From Rhizopus arrhizus (taxonomy: Eukaryota > Mucoromycota > Mucoromycetes > Mucorales > Rhizopodaceae): 64,000 nucleotides of DNA. A program made the position numbers and the translations under genes. Positions 44,967-58,001 of the stretch are shown piece by piece; within the stretch, counting starts at the first letter, position 1, and every line of letters starts with the position of its first letter. The notes beneath the pieces are model-generated. The model did not search any database. It worked only from the letters and a program-made list of their open reading frames with translations, and was not told where the DNA came from. The DNA lies in contig JAKZZE010000018.1 in the NCBI GenBank assembly GCA_024220505.1, positions 186,001-250,000 on the forward strand, given 5' to 3'.

Positions 44967-47900
44967 TTTTTTGTAGGCTTGATAAAAGTATTCGATCTAC
45001 AGATCAATTTAAATAGAAAAACGGACTTATTTATATCAAAAAAGAGTGTATAAAGTTTTTCCCACTGACCAACATGGATTTTGCTCAGTGGCTGTTCCAA
45101 TTGAACAAGAAGATGGTAAACAATGAAAATCTCATGCAAACAAAGAAACACTACTTTATACGAAAGGCAAACTACCTATCAGATGGTTGATGTAAAAGCA
45201 AGCAATACGTTCTGTTTACTAACATGATTATAATACAGCAGCAAAACAGTCTATAAAATGTTTGTTTTAAAGCATGCGCCATATAACGTATTCTTCCTTT
45301 TATTACGCAAAGCCGATGGCGTCGAGTCGTAACATGTAAACATAAGGCACCTTATACCATTATTTTAACGCAGTTGATGCATATTTTCTTGATATATTTT
45401 TTATACGTTTCTGGATTAACTGTACTTTCTGTTCATTTTATTTCTTTATGCATCCATTCTACTATTAGCTCATATGTCTTGGCAAGATTTTACAGACAAA
45501 AGTGATAATTGCAAAAGTAAAGGGTTTTGAGAGAACTTTCAAGCTTGTAAGCAACAGTGATCGACGTTGGGAGAGAGAAACGTCGCTAAATAATACTGCA
45601 GGTAGTTCTAGAGTCATAAATGAAAAGATAATCCACACACAAAGAGGACACGTCTTGTCGTGCTGGATTACATTGATCTGACGACAGACTCAAGCGATTG
45701 AAAGCGATTGTTAGCAGCCTTTGATAGGAACTTCAAAAACAGAGAGATTATAACTGCTGACTACTTGCTTTACAGTAACAGTGTCAACGTGTTTGAAAGA
45801 GAAGGGGTGTTGAACACTCCCTCCAAATTGGACATGTTTAACTATAGAATGAATGCAGGCCAACATTCAAAATGATTTTATTAATTGTAAATAAAAATCA
45901 AAGCCTTATTATAATCGACCATCTTTTATCTATCGCTTTTTCTTTTCTTATGGCAGGATATCGACAGCATCCTAGTTTGGCCCTCACGATTCGCGTGCAC
46001 AACAAGGTAGACACAAGTGAATCTTTCATGTACCAGATATCAACATGCTCGATGCTGTCAGTGGTCAACTTGATGACCTTTGCTTCATTGTACTCTTTGC
46101 AATAAAACATACCTACTGCCTGATCTCTTGTGACAGTAGCTTGACTGATCTAACAAAGTAGGCAAGGTAGTGATACTGGCCATTTGCGATGCAAACTCGT
46201 CTTGAGCTCACAACACGAGATGATCTTGTGAAATCGCTCAACTTACTTTTGGATGATGGACTCCTTTGTGGAAAAAAGAATACTGTTTGATGATGGAGCA
46301 AGGAAAAAGAATGATTTTACCCAACAAAAGGGGTGCTTGTAGTGGTTTCGAAATGGGTTTCGGCGGCTACGTCACCAAGCAATTCAGTTGGCTAAAGTAA
46401 TTTTTCCTTATTTGGGTATTCGTTCCCTCGCTCGTCAAGCAACCTCTCGCATGTTATTTTATTATCATCACCATCTGTACTAGTCATCGAATGACCCATT
46501 TTTATTCATCTTCTTATCCATTTTAAAAGATTTTATGTATTCCGTTGATATTTGAAAAGATAGAAGCAATTGTCAATTGTAAAGCTAATAAACATGGTTT
46601 TCTTTTGATTTTTTTTTTTTTTTTTACTTTAAATCTTCATCTTTTTATTCTTTATCTCTCATTACAGACATAATTGTCCTCTCCAAGAGATTATTTTTGT
46701 ATTTGCAACCAAACACTTGTCATGACCACTATCTTTGAATTCTATCTTATGGTACCAATTGAACGACCTAGGTTTTTTCAGTCGGCTGTGGTTCTTGTTG
46801 TAGTGAATGAATAGAATCTAGTTGATATTTCTTGTCTTTGCTGTGGCTATCATCTCCTTCAAAAAGAGTGCCTTCTCCCTTTGTACATTCTCAGTAGAGG
46901 ACAAGGTAGAAGACGATAGACATATCGCATGATAGTGTGAGCTTCAGGCTTCCTGTTCTTTTTTGTTAAAGTAACTCCAAATCGCTGTGTTTTTAAACGT
47001 AAGCTGAAGTTGACAGAATAAATTTCTATGGATGAAAGTAAAAATAGATGGCTTGAATAAGCTTGTACTTTGATCTGGTGCATTCTGTGGCATGATGGTG
47101 ATGAGCATCCAACTTGCAGCGACAGTTTCAGAATCGCAAACCATGCCATTTCAAGGCAAAATGAATCACACCCCAGTCGACTCCTGCCAGTGGACGGTAT
47201 CTGTGATTTTGAATGAAGTCTGTATTGCCTTGGAATCCTATTTTATGGTTTCTAAAAGAGATCAATTCACAAGCATACAGTTTGTGACAATGACAAAAAA
47301 AAGGACAATTCGAGCTCTTTCGAAAGGAACGTTTGGCTCTTGATTTCAAGCGGTTCTAAGCGATTCACGTGTTTTGCAATCGTTTCTCATGTTTTGTTGG
47401 AATCAAGGGTAGCCTATACAAACACGGATGCGTCTTTGAAAAGCAGATGATATCATCTTGAGTCAAAAAAGAACAGTCCACTTCCTCAAGTGATCAGAGC
47501 AACGTAAGTCGTAAAACTGTTTTTGTTTGTCAATTGTCTGAAACGAGCAAAAAAGTACATTCAAGCCTTCGTTATAATACCAATCAGCAAATGACAATCC
47601 TTGCTTAACTATTTAAGATGTTCATAAAGAACAGAATCTTATTGTGTCAATTTTCTTTTTATCATCTTTTATCAGCATAAAGGACCGCTGCTAATCAGGT
47701 AAAGAAGAAGGAAATGATGTAATCATGCACCATCATGATACGTAAGGTGTTTCATGTCTTCCTTTGCTTATACCCTCATTCTTATAGACAAACGACTGTT
47801 TCATTTTGCTTGTGGGCTTTGATAAATGATGTATCTATTCCGTCTTTTAGATACAGCATTTTATGATTGGCACAACAAAAGTTGCATAGTGTCTGAATGT

Positions 47901-50900
47901 TGTATATGAGCTGAGTTAGTGAACAAGATACGGACATTATCACTTATAGAGCTCAGTCTGAGAAAGGGATCAACACGTCTTGTGAATCCATTCGCCTTGA
48001 CTTTTTATAAATAATCTTTGCTGCAGTGGGATAAGAAATAATCAAACATTGGTTTGTTTATCAAAACATTCTTTGTAATCTTGCTGTCTTTATCTCTTTT
48101 ACACAAGGAATTAATAAATATCATTCGATTTATATTTATGACTAATACAGTTTACTAAATAAAGCAGATTTGGATTATATAGAAAAAGCTTGATACTTTG
48201 TACTTTATTGACTAGTACGACCTAAAAACAATATACTAAGACTACTAAGCAGCAACTTCTCTTGTTGCACTGGTCTAGTCAAATAAACACTCGAAATCAT
48301 TGAGCAACTCGTAAAAGATAAAATTGCCCTTTTTTTTTAAAAAAAAGTAGCAGGACCAAGAGGAAGGGAACAGACAAGCATAAAGACAGATGATAAACCA
48401 AAAAAGAAAAGAATGAAACACATGTTTGTATGTAGAATAGGCTATTTCTTTAGATGATATCATTCAAGAAAGGAAGAGAGCCATCCGAGACAAATCTGCT
48501 GTCAATCAAAATCAATGCAAAAAATCTAGGGAGACTTTGACATGTCGTTTTCTATTGATCTTCACAGGCTATGTCTTTTATTCTTATGTTCCTCTAAAGC
48601 GAAGTCGACAATGCCATTCTGGATTCAATCGAATGGGGTGCTATTACCAATATGCTATGTAAACAAATATATTTCCAAAAGGGTCAGTCCACATCCAATT
48701 CCCTACTGTTCGTAAAATCCAGTAATGCATGAATAACAAGAGTAAAGGATCGATCCAGTTACTTTTGGTATTCATTCCATTAAGATGTGTAAGCTGAAAA
48801 AAGTCTTGTGCTTCTTGTGAACAAAGCGAATCCTTGCAAATCCGATCAAAACTTGTCACAGTAAATACGCGATTCTGCAGAATTGCATCTTTTTGTTTCG
48901 AATGATCTCGTTACATTCATTTCTTACTAAAAGACTCATAACGTTTGTGATTTTTCATTTTTTAAAAAACAAGAGGAACATTTATCCTTTTTTTTCAATC
49001 TGATTCTCAGCCAAAACTACAATCGAATTCTTTTTTTTTAAAAAAATAAAAAACAGGGTTGTTTTATTTGTAGAAAAGGGTAGCATCGTACCATGACTCA
49101 ACCCCAAATGATTTGAGCCAGTTTGACAGACAAAGGCATGAATTCCTTGGGATGATGACATGCAAACTAGGATGAAAGATCAAGTTTCAGGATAGATTCG
49201 CAACAGTGAGCCTTGTCATCTGACACTAAAAAAGTATGCATCGTGGGCTTGCATAAGGAAGAGGAGGGGAAGCCAAGAGGATAGGGCCATCTTGTTCTTG
49301 CTGCTTCTTCAGCGATCGTCACTCATTTTTTTACATAAACACGTTGTCATGTTTCCAGTGTCATTTAAACAAAAGTAAGCATGGCTTTCAGGTAGAACAC
49401 GAGCTCAGATGTCAAGTGTGCGGATAAAGGATGGTTTTATTCACATGTGATCCTCGGACAGCCCGTGTCAGATCAAGCAAAGAAGGATTCCGACAGTGAC
49501 AATTACGGATAGGAACTTGTGTAACGGGTAGGCAAGGGTTCGAGAGAAAGGAGAACAGGGAATGACGAAATACGAGAAAAAAAGAATCAGACGCGATCAC
49601 TGCGAGCCTTCTCGAGAGTGAAAGAGGGGCTTGTGAAAAGATGAGACATGGTCCACCTGATACCCTGCTAATTTCGTAGGGTCTATCTCTGGTGGGAAAC
49701 GGTCTTGTAGATGACAGGATGAACACAAGCGCGATGGATGGTTTCAGCAAAGGTCTTGGTATGAGTGATGACAAGCTAGATGGGACTATTTATTGCTTAA
49801 ATCAGCAGGTGTTTAAAAAGAGAATTGAATGAAAGGAATTCATAAAAAGGACGAGCCTTGGGATGAATTCAAAAGTTTGCAAGAGGGTTCAAGAAAAAGA
49901 GGATCAGTGAATGCTTAAAAGTACGACATCATCCGTTGAAGGGTGAATGCATGATGGGAGAGCGTATTTTACACAAAAGAGTAGGATCAGTGAGATACAG
50001 ATGATGTAAGGTAACTCTGTTCTCAACATGGAGGTTTGAGATGGCCAAGATGACAAAATAAGCCTGACTTTGCAGCATCAGCAGTAGCACCCCCACAGGC
50101 TACCAAACGGCATAAACCTCAACTGAACCGGGATCAACCAGAGGATGTTGATGCCGTTCAAAAGCACAGTGTGAGAAACCCTCAGACAGGAATCCATCCT
50201 GCCTTGTTTCATCTTCTTTAAAGCATCTCCTCGACCAGTCAAGTCATGACCATGGACGATGGTTTCAAAAAGGGGGGCTCTGATCCCAAACGTCACTCGC
50301 GGTTCGGATGGAGCCCGTCAAAAGGTATTTTAGCCAGTCTGCATCCTCTGGTGGAGACAGTCGGTCAATCCATGGCTTGATAACTGCCGTTATACAACCT
50401 TTTGCCTGAAGGAAGACAAGACGGGAACAGGGGATCTTTATAAACCATGGGCAGATCACAGTCCAGCAGAGTCTCTGCTGTTGGAAATAAAAAGTGAGCT
50501 AGGCAGATGGGTGAATTTAAGCCTAGTCTCCTCGTTAAATAAATTGACATGAAGAACACTCAAACAATACATACATGCTTGTAAAAGAATAAAAAAAAAA
50601 TTTATTTGATTCTATCAAAAAAAAAGTCTCTTTGTAAAGAAAAGAAAAAACCATGTTCTTATCAGCAGCCCTTGACCAATTCATTCTTACTGCGCTCCAT
50701 CTACAAGCTTCAGATCTCTCTCTCTCTCTCTTTAATTCTTTGTAAAGCCAGTAGAATCATGAGAAGACGGAGTTGATTTGTCTTTGCGTTTTGTTTCCTC
50801 TTGAAAGAGGGTGATATTTTATTGATTGGATGTGTTTCAAGAGAATTACGATAAAAGTTGCAAGGTTTCATTACAAGTGAACAAATAGAAGAGGACAAGA

Positions 50901-51246
50901 TAGGGTATCAAATGATTTCTACAAGTTTGTTTATCCGTCACTTTTTTTCTCATGTTGGATGATTAGTGTGGGAAGTGAGAGGGATGATAAAGTGGGATGA
51001 GCTTAAATTGGTAGATAGATGAAGCTATGCTTGATTTAGGATAAAGATTATGTGATGATGCGATTGAAAGTTTGTTTGAAACTGAACTGGTGATGATGCA
51101 ATGTTGAATTTAGATAATTTAACTAAAAATGTGTTTAAACCAGGTTATTTACATGTGAAGAAATAATGTTTTATTATGAATGTGATGCAAAAAAGGGTTT
51201 AATTTTATAAATGCAAATAAATAAGAGAAGAGGTGAGGGGGGAATA
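44967..51246. other. gene-poor island, 6.3 kb
   Basis: The longest stretch without a supported gene. All longer open stretches examined (for example minus-strand 49774-49412 and 50559-50078) begin at non-ATG codons, lack splice-extended homology and show no recognised motif. Simple sequence includes a T run at about 46610-46625 and a TC run at 50718-50731. Local base composition from about 49.1 to 50.5 kb is less AT-rich than the rest of the island. No tRNA B-box with a matching cloverleaf was found. Confidence 0.5.
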
Positions 51247-52844
51247 TTAGAATGCAGGAAACTTGGATCGAAATGGGTCAGTACGAACATTGCCATAGAC
51301 ATGAGTGGGTTCTTTATATTTAGCAAAACAAGTACTGTCACCATCATCTTTTACTTTTGGTACATGAGGTGGTTTAGCTTTACGTTTTAATACTTGATCA
51401 AAATCGATATCTGAAAACCAGGCATGTTTCTTGATTTCTTTGCTCGTAAATCGTACTTCCAAATCGGATGTGAGTAAATTTTGTAGTAAATCTTTAAGAT
51501 CACCACTCATTTCTTCAGGCCACTCTACACGACATTCCAATATCTTTTGATACAAATTCACCGGGTTCTTGTCAATAAACGGTGCTTTTCCAGTCACCAT
51601 CTCGAATATCAAGACACCTAAACCCCACCAGTCAACAGCCTTTGTGTATCCTTTGGAGATGATGATCTCAGGGGCCAAATAATCAGGCGTGCCACAGACA
51701 GTCCAAGTGGTATCCTCGATACGTTTAGCAAAACCAAAATCAGTCAATTTGACATGACCACGATCATCCACCAAGATGTTCTCTGGTTTCAAATCACGAT
51801 AGACAATATCTTGTTCGTGTAAATAAGCCAAGGCCAAGACCACTTCAGCCGCATAAAATTTAGCAGCTTGTTCAGAGAATTTCTTTTGTTTACGTAAAAT
51901 ACTAAATAATTCACCACCAGGCACATAATCCATCACCATAAATAAATGTGTATCATCTTGAAAGGCATCCCAAAGGGTCACCACAAAAGGATGAGCTACT
52001 TCTCGCAAGATGGTAGGTTCATTATTGATATGTTCTACTTGTTTTAATCGAACCACATCATATTTATCCAAAGCCTTGATCGCATAGTGTTTACCATTCA
52101 CCTTACTCTGTGCCAAATGAACACGACCAAAGGAACCGGTGCCAACCGTACGCTTCAGGATAAAATCATCCAGCTGTAACTTGCGGTGCATCCGACGTCG
52201 TTGTTTATTCGCCGCTGAATATTTAGTGCGAGGCACGGCGTGGGTGCTCACCCGGGTCACATGGACCGGACGAGGAGAAAAATGAGTTTTGATCGGAGAA
52301 CGAGGGAGAGGAGGGATAGCGGAGTTAGATTGTGGACATGGGTGCTGCTGACAATCTGATTCGTTGGAGGTCGTTGTCGTGGCTGGTATACTAAAATAAC
52401 CATCGGTCGGTTGCTGATCCATCTTTCTTGGTAGAGGAGAAAGAGGTGAGGCACGGGTGGGTGAGGTAGATAGATAATCAGGAATGGCATTTAATGTTTC
52501 TTGTTTGGTTTTATGGGTGGGTTGATTGATGGGTATAGGTTCTATTGGGGATTGGTTAGATATTTACTTTATATGGAAATAAATGTCAATTGAAGGGCTT
52601 ATTTACCTTGATTATGAATAGGTGTAAATGCGAATGAAGGAGGTAGATGATGTGCTGAAGAAGTAGAATTTCTACTGGGTGTTTGACCTGGTGTACTTGC
52701 AGAATAACAACTGCCATCATCACTTGTGATACTATTTGATATACTTGGTGTATTTGAAATAGTTGAATCTTGACTTGAACTTCTTTTATGTGATTTCAAT
52801 GTTGATCTTCTAATCAATTCAACTCCTTTGTTAATAAGATCCAT
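51247..52844 (-). CDS. cAMP-dependent protein kinase catalytic subunit
   Basis: Two exons on the minus strand, 52844-52607 and 52541-51247 (510 aa). About 205 Ser/Thr/Pro-rich residues precede the AGC kinase domain. The domain has the glycine loop GTGSFGRVHLA, YAIKALDKYDVVRLKQVEH (lysine about 235), YRDLKPENILVDD, DFGFAKRI and CGTPDYLAPEIIISKGYTKA, with the activation-loop Thr in TWTVCGT. The C-terminal tail (FAKYKEPTH, then FRSKFPAF) ends near the hydrophobic motif. Long N-terminal extensions are usual in fungal PKA catalytic subunits. The kinase transmits cAMP signals for carbon sensing, spore germination and growth form; dimorphism in Mucorales depends on this pathway (known). The ATG at 52422 would drop the extension, but the upstream exon is in frame and open. 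Confidence 0.94.
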
Positions 52845-55800
52845 TTTGTTGTTTAATAAATAAAAATTTAAAAAAGAGATAATTAAAAAGAAGCTTGCCT
52901 ATTTATATTAAATCTCAAATTGTTTCAGTCACAGGTGCCTGATAATTGCTTTTTTGACAATTAAAAACAGATAAAGCTTAATAAAGGAAAAAATATGATA
53001 AATTTAAAATACCGCAAATAACATCGGATATGGGTTGAGATAAGACTAAAAAAATAATTACGTCGATAGCAATCAACTCAGATTGTAACCTTTGATCAGG
53101 GTTCAGCCTTTTTCTGCTTTTACACTCTATTCTACGTCACTTTATCTACCTTCTTTTAATCCCTATTCACTCTACACATACCCTAAAGAAACTAAAAAAA
53201 ACGTCATTCAAATACCGATAAGAATCTGAGGTTCTAATCATAGTCATACACTGAATAAGAAACCCCCTTTAGCAGAAAGTAGAAAATAAGTCTTATCGAT
53301 TTTCATCAACAAATAATTCTTTTGCATTATAAAACGAGTATTCGGAGTACATTTATTCCCCCTCTTTTTTTTTTATAAATGACGTTAAAGAACTCATGAT
53401 AGACAAGGCATAAATACCTCTTTTAAGCTGTACACAAAAAAAATACATTGTCATCTTGTTTGTGTTTATTCAATAAAAAATCACGCAAAAAGTTTTTTTT
53501 TTTTATAAAAAGAGAAAAGGAGGGAGGAGGAGGGGGGGGGATGATATGTAGTATTACAAAAAATGCTTTATCCTTTAAATATTCTCAACACACACATATT
53601 TTAGGGAATATAAACAAAAAAAACTTACAGGAGTTTTCTTTCTCTTTCTTGCTTGGTTCTCAGATAAAAGCGCAGTCAGGCTTAGATACGGTTTATAAAT
53701 AAAAAGAAGGAAAAGGGATCGGCATGATTAAATATGTTTAAGGATAATGTAAAAGATCCACTCTCCTGTTTTTGATTTATCCGTCCAAACTTAATTTTTA
53801 AAAGGTTGAAGTTTATAAAAAGAACTTGACTGGATCAAGAAAATAAGACTTTTTATTTTGGGGGGATATTAAATAGTGATCTACTTTAACCAGTGTCTGT
53901 GCCCACAAATATATGATTTTTTTATGAATTCTCTATTTGATTTCTGACATCATGCCATTATTTTCTTTTTTTGAATCTCTTTCAGTCCATCAGAATTCAT
54001 AAACCTTTGTCTTTTTTTTTTTCAACTTCATCTCAGCATCTGACGCGTCGATGTCATTGATGTATCCATGACGATGAAATAATAATGTACGCCATATAAA
54101 CCTATTCTACATCTGTTTACGCAATCAGATCCTATTACCAATCAATTTATTCCAGGATAAGACTAAAATGGTACAATCGCCAACTTTTTAATCAACTGTC
54201 GCATATTTCCATCTGTTTACTTTTATAGCAGCAGTGATCGTAATGAAAGGGATACAAGAACTGATAAGTTTAACCTTCTTTGTAGATCAATAAGAGTATT
54301 TGAAATAAGCAAGTGTGTTGTGATGTGATTGTGCATTTCTTTTTTTTTTATGAAAAAAAACTATTTAAAAAACCGCTTGTCAATCGTTTCTCGTGTCTCT
54401 CTTTTTCTTTCTGTATCAAAAGGCGTGTGATATCTATCGTCTTTTGTGACCTCGGCTGATCAATCAAGGAGCATAAAAAGAAACACATTAGAGGAGGAGG
54501 AAGAGGGGGGGGGAATGCTTTATTATTTGCTGTGTATCACATTTGTTTTTTCTTTTTCTTATCATCAACGAGTCTCTTTACAACTATCCTTCTTTACTTT
54601 TCTAACCATCCTTGGTTAGAAAAAAGAAAACAAGAACTGTACTTTACAGACAGTATACTTTTCGTTTTACTTTATCATCCCATTGTAGCAGCCATATTTG
54701 AAGTCAGAATTTATCAAATAAATTTAGTTTAGATTCATTTTGTTTGGATGCCGACACGAACCTTGTAAACAAAAAGAAGATAATCCCATAAACAGTGCAA
54801 CACAGCACGACCTTTTCGGATAAAGACTTTCAGTCTACTTGTTTCATATCTCTTGAAAACACACAATTTCAAAATACGATCGAAATCCCTTCCCAAAAAG
54901 GTTGAAAAGAGCCGGAGGGGCCGTGATAAGTCAAAGACAGTAGGAGTGATAGCATTACACAACTTACTTTATATGGTCCTCCCCACATCTAATTTCTTTT
55001 ATAAAGAATAGAATACTTTATGATTGTTTCTCATATGCGTCATCCAGATGCTCTTCTTTTACATGCAAGAAATCAAAGAAGGATGGTATCAACACTAAAC
55101 ACATAATTCCACCTTAAAAGATTGGATCATAACGGATGGGTTCATCAAGAATCATTTACAATTGACTTTTTTTTACGCGTTACAAGAAAACACAGGGGGA
55201 ATACCAGCTAATCTACTTTTATATATTAGCACACTTCCTTCCCAATTCAACTATTCCCAAAATATAAAAGTAAGCACAATCAAAAATTATCACCGACAAA
55301 TTCATTCTTGTACAAAAGGCTGTCTCTTGTGAGAATCAGGTGAAGTAGGACCGTGATGGTATCACCCTGTCTATCGCTCTTTTCTTATTGCCAACACGTG
55401 TAAGGGTGCAAACAAGGTTTTTTTTTTAAAAAAAAGTTTATTTTTCTAGAGCAGCTCCTCTTCAGTGCACACACACTCTATCAAGTTCCTGTTCCCTCAC
55501 ACCTTTGACGGTCATCAACACAGGGCAAATAGCCCTTCTTGCTTGATGCCATTTTTGATATAAACGTATCGCTTACATGTCTTTATTCATTTGCATTCTC
55601 TTGTCGAATACGGCCTTTTCTATAGCGTCTGCAATCTTTTTGAGATCCATAAAAAAAAATTAAAAGGTTCAAATGAATAAAGTCTATCAACCTGTGTATA
55701 TACTTGAACTGATCAATGATCAAAGTGTGATATGCCTATTAAAAGTAGATGATAACATTGGAATGCTCAAAGTTTATGTTTGACCTTGTCAGTGTTATCC

Positions 55801-56276
55801 AGTGGACTTCTTCCTGCGAAAAGAACCTCCAAATAGTTTTGCAAGAGTTTGTTTGGGCTAATTTTATTATTTATTTCAATATCAAGTTGCTCATTTACTG
55901 ATCATTCAACTCTACTTCTTTCCTATGTTTCAATTAGCCAATCAAAAAGCTATATAAACCATGTAAGGTTGCATAACAACTTCTTATTTTCAGGAACGAA
56001 AGCACAGATAGTAACACTTAAAGAACAGTAAAAACTTTTTTGGTGCACTATTTGAATTGTTTTGTCAAAAAAAAAAAAACATGTTTATTAAATTATTTTT
56101 TTTTTAAAGAAAATCAATGTTCTTTCTACTAAATTCTAAAATTGAGTAAAGTGTTTATGTCTTTACGAACGCGAAAATCACTTTTTGAATAAGCATTTTT
56201 TTTAAAAGTCAATAAAATGTAGAATTTTTTATAAACGTTTATTTTTTTTTTTTTTTTTTTTCTCACTTAAATTAAT
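52845..56276. other. gene-poor spacer, 3.4 kb, between divergent genes
   Basis: Lies between the PKA gene (minus) and the SNF5-type gene (plus), so both promoters are in it. Contains a G run near 53532-53540 and another near 54507-54513, plus long T runs at 56095-56107 and 56242-56261. Open stretches at 53448-53702 and 54532-54732 are low-complexity and not supported as genes. Confidence 0.5.
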
Positions 56277-57773
56277 ATGCAAGCCAACTTGCAAAACCAA
56301 TTGCTTCAACAAAGGATACCAAATAATTCTAATTTTCAAGACATGGTGCGTGTGCAATCAAAACAGCAGCAGCAGCAACAACAACAACCATTCAACCTAA
56401 AACCTACATCGTCTGAAGCAGCTCAAAAGACATTACGACAATATGAAAAGCGTGACGAGGCGTATCAGGCCATATTGGACACGCAATATAAGCGTCATGT
56501 GGAGATTGCACAAGAAAAGAAAAAAGTGATTGAGCAAGCCAACATGGAAAGAAGGATTCGAAGTCAAAATCCGACACTGCTGTTTGGACCTGGATATCAG
56601 TCATTTGGTAACGGCAAGACAGGGTTTCAGCATAAAATAAAGTATCCCGGTGAGAAGAGAAGGAGACAGCAAGTTCGATTTAGTTTGTAAGATTTCAATA
56701 ATGCGAGTTACATCCTGTGCTAATTAGACCAATATAAGCTCAACAGAGGCTGTGAAGGAGCAAGCAGAGAAAGAGGAATGTCTTGTGCCTATTAGAATTG
56801 ACTTGGAAATTGAAGGATATAAATTAAGAGATACATTCACTTGGAACTTGAATGGTTTTTATTATAAAAACGTATAGTTTGCACATGGGCTAACACTGTA
56901 TTTGAATCTAGAATCTTTAATCACATTTGAACAATTTGCAGAAGTGATTTGCCTAGATTTGAGATTACCACTTGGTTTGTTTGTTGAACCTATTGCAAAA
57001 TCAATCAAGGAACAATTAGAAGATTATAACCTAAGTGCATCTAATCCACAAGAGACAGAAGAACTAAAGACCATTGTAAAATTGGACATCACAGTAGGAA
57101 ACAGAGAGCTCATTGATCAGTTTGAGTGGGACATTAGCTGTCCAAAGAACAGTCCAGAAGAATTTGCTGAAAGGCTCGTGAAGGAATTGGGTTTGGGCGG
57201 TGAATTCAAGTAGAGAGGACTAGATACATGTTGACAAAGAGAGACTGATGATGTGTTTCATAGGACTGCTATAGCACATTTAATACGTGAACAAATCCAT
57301 GTTTACAAGAAATCCTTATTGGTTTTGGGTGAAGAAGAACAACAATCTCAAGAACCGAGTTATTTGACAAGTGCACTTCGAGATCACCAGATCACAGAGA
57401 ACTTTACGCCTGCTATTATTGAACTAACGGATGCGATGATTGAACGAATGGAAAAGGACCAGATACGAGAATCAAGGTAAGCTAGTCTGGTTATTATGTA
57501 TCATACTAAGTACTGTGTTCTAGACGAAAGAGAAGGGGAGCAAGATCTCGTCGTAATGTAGTCACATCCAATGATATGGAGCCTCAAAAGACGCATCGTA
57601 CCGGGTTTGCAGCACCACCCGAACAAGAACTGACGGATGAGCAGTATTTGGCTGGTATAGGTTACGATAATAATGGTCAATCTCATTATTCCACACAAAG
57701 AAAGAGTGCGATAAAAGCTCGTATGAATATTGCAGCTGAAGCACAGCAAGATGCTTCTTTAGAGAATATTTAA
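56277..57773 (+). CDS. SNF5/SMARCB1-type subunit of SWI/SNF or RSC remodeller
   Basis: Five exons: 56277-56686, 56739-56854, 56912-57209, 57264-57476 and 57524-57773 (428 aa). The N-terminus is Gln-rich. The SNF5 domain shows both repeats: [79 protein letters not shown] and [14 protein letters not shown]. After it comes a basic block ([12 protein letters not shown]) and the conserved region [16 protein letters not shown]. Known for the family: Snf5 and Sfh1 are core subunits of ATP-dependent nucleosome remodelling complexes. Exon 2 is placed at 56739 because the AG at 56727 leads to a stop. Snf5 and Sfh1 cannot be separated with confidence here. Confidence 0.93.
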
Positions 57774-58001
57774 TAAAGAACGTATTCATAAACAATGAGA
57801 TTAAAAATTTAGAGTATTCTACTTTTAAGAAAATCTTATCTATTCAAATTAACCTGTCTTTTTTTTTTTTAAACATAAATTGCCATTTATACACACGCAC
57901 AAATAAACAATCATACTCACTGTACTTGTTTATTGTTACACTTCATTACCTTTTTCTCTTTCTTCCTTTTTTTTTTTTCTTTTTTTTTTTTATAAAAAAA
58001 A

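Noticed and set aside
49412..49774. 120-residue open frame on the minus strand in the 45-51 kb island
   Set aside because: It begins at TTG, has no motif, and is within the range expected by chance in this less AT-rich block.
44967..51246. tRNA or other small structured RNA genes in the large spacers
   Set aside because: Strings resembling a B-box (for example GGGTTCGAG near 49530) lack matching arms for a cloverleaf; no 5S, U6 or other snRNA core was recognised by eye.
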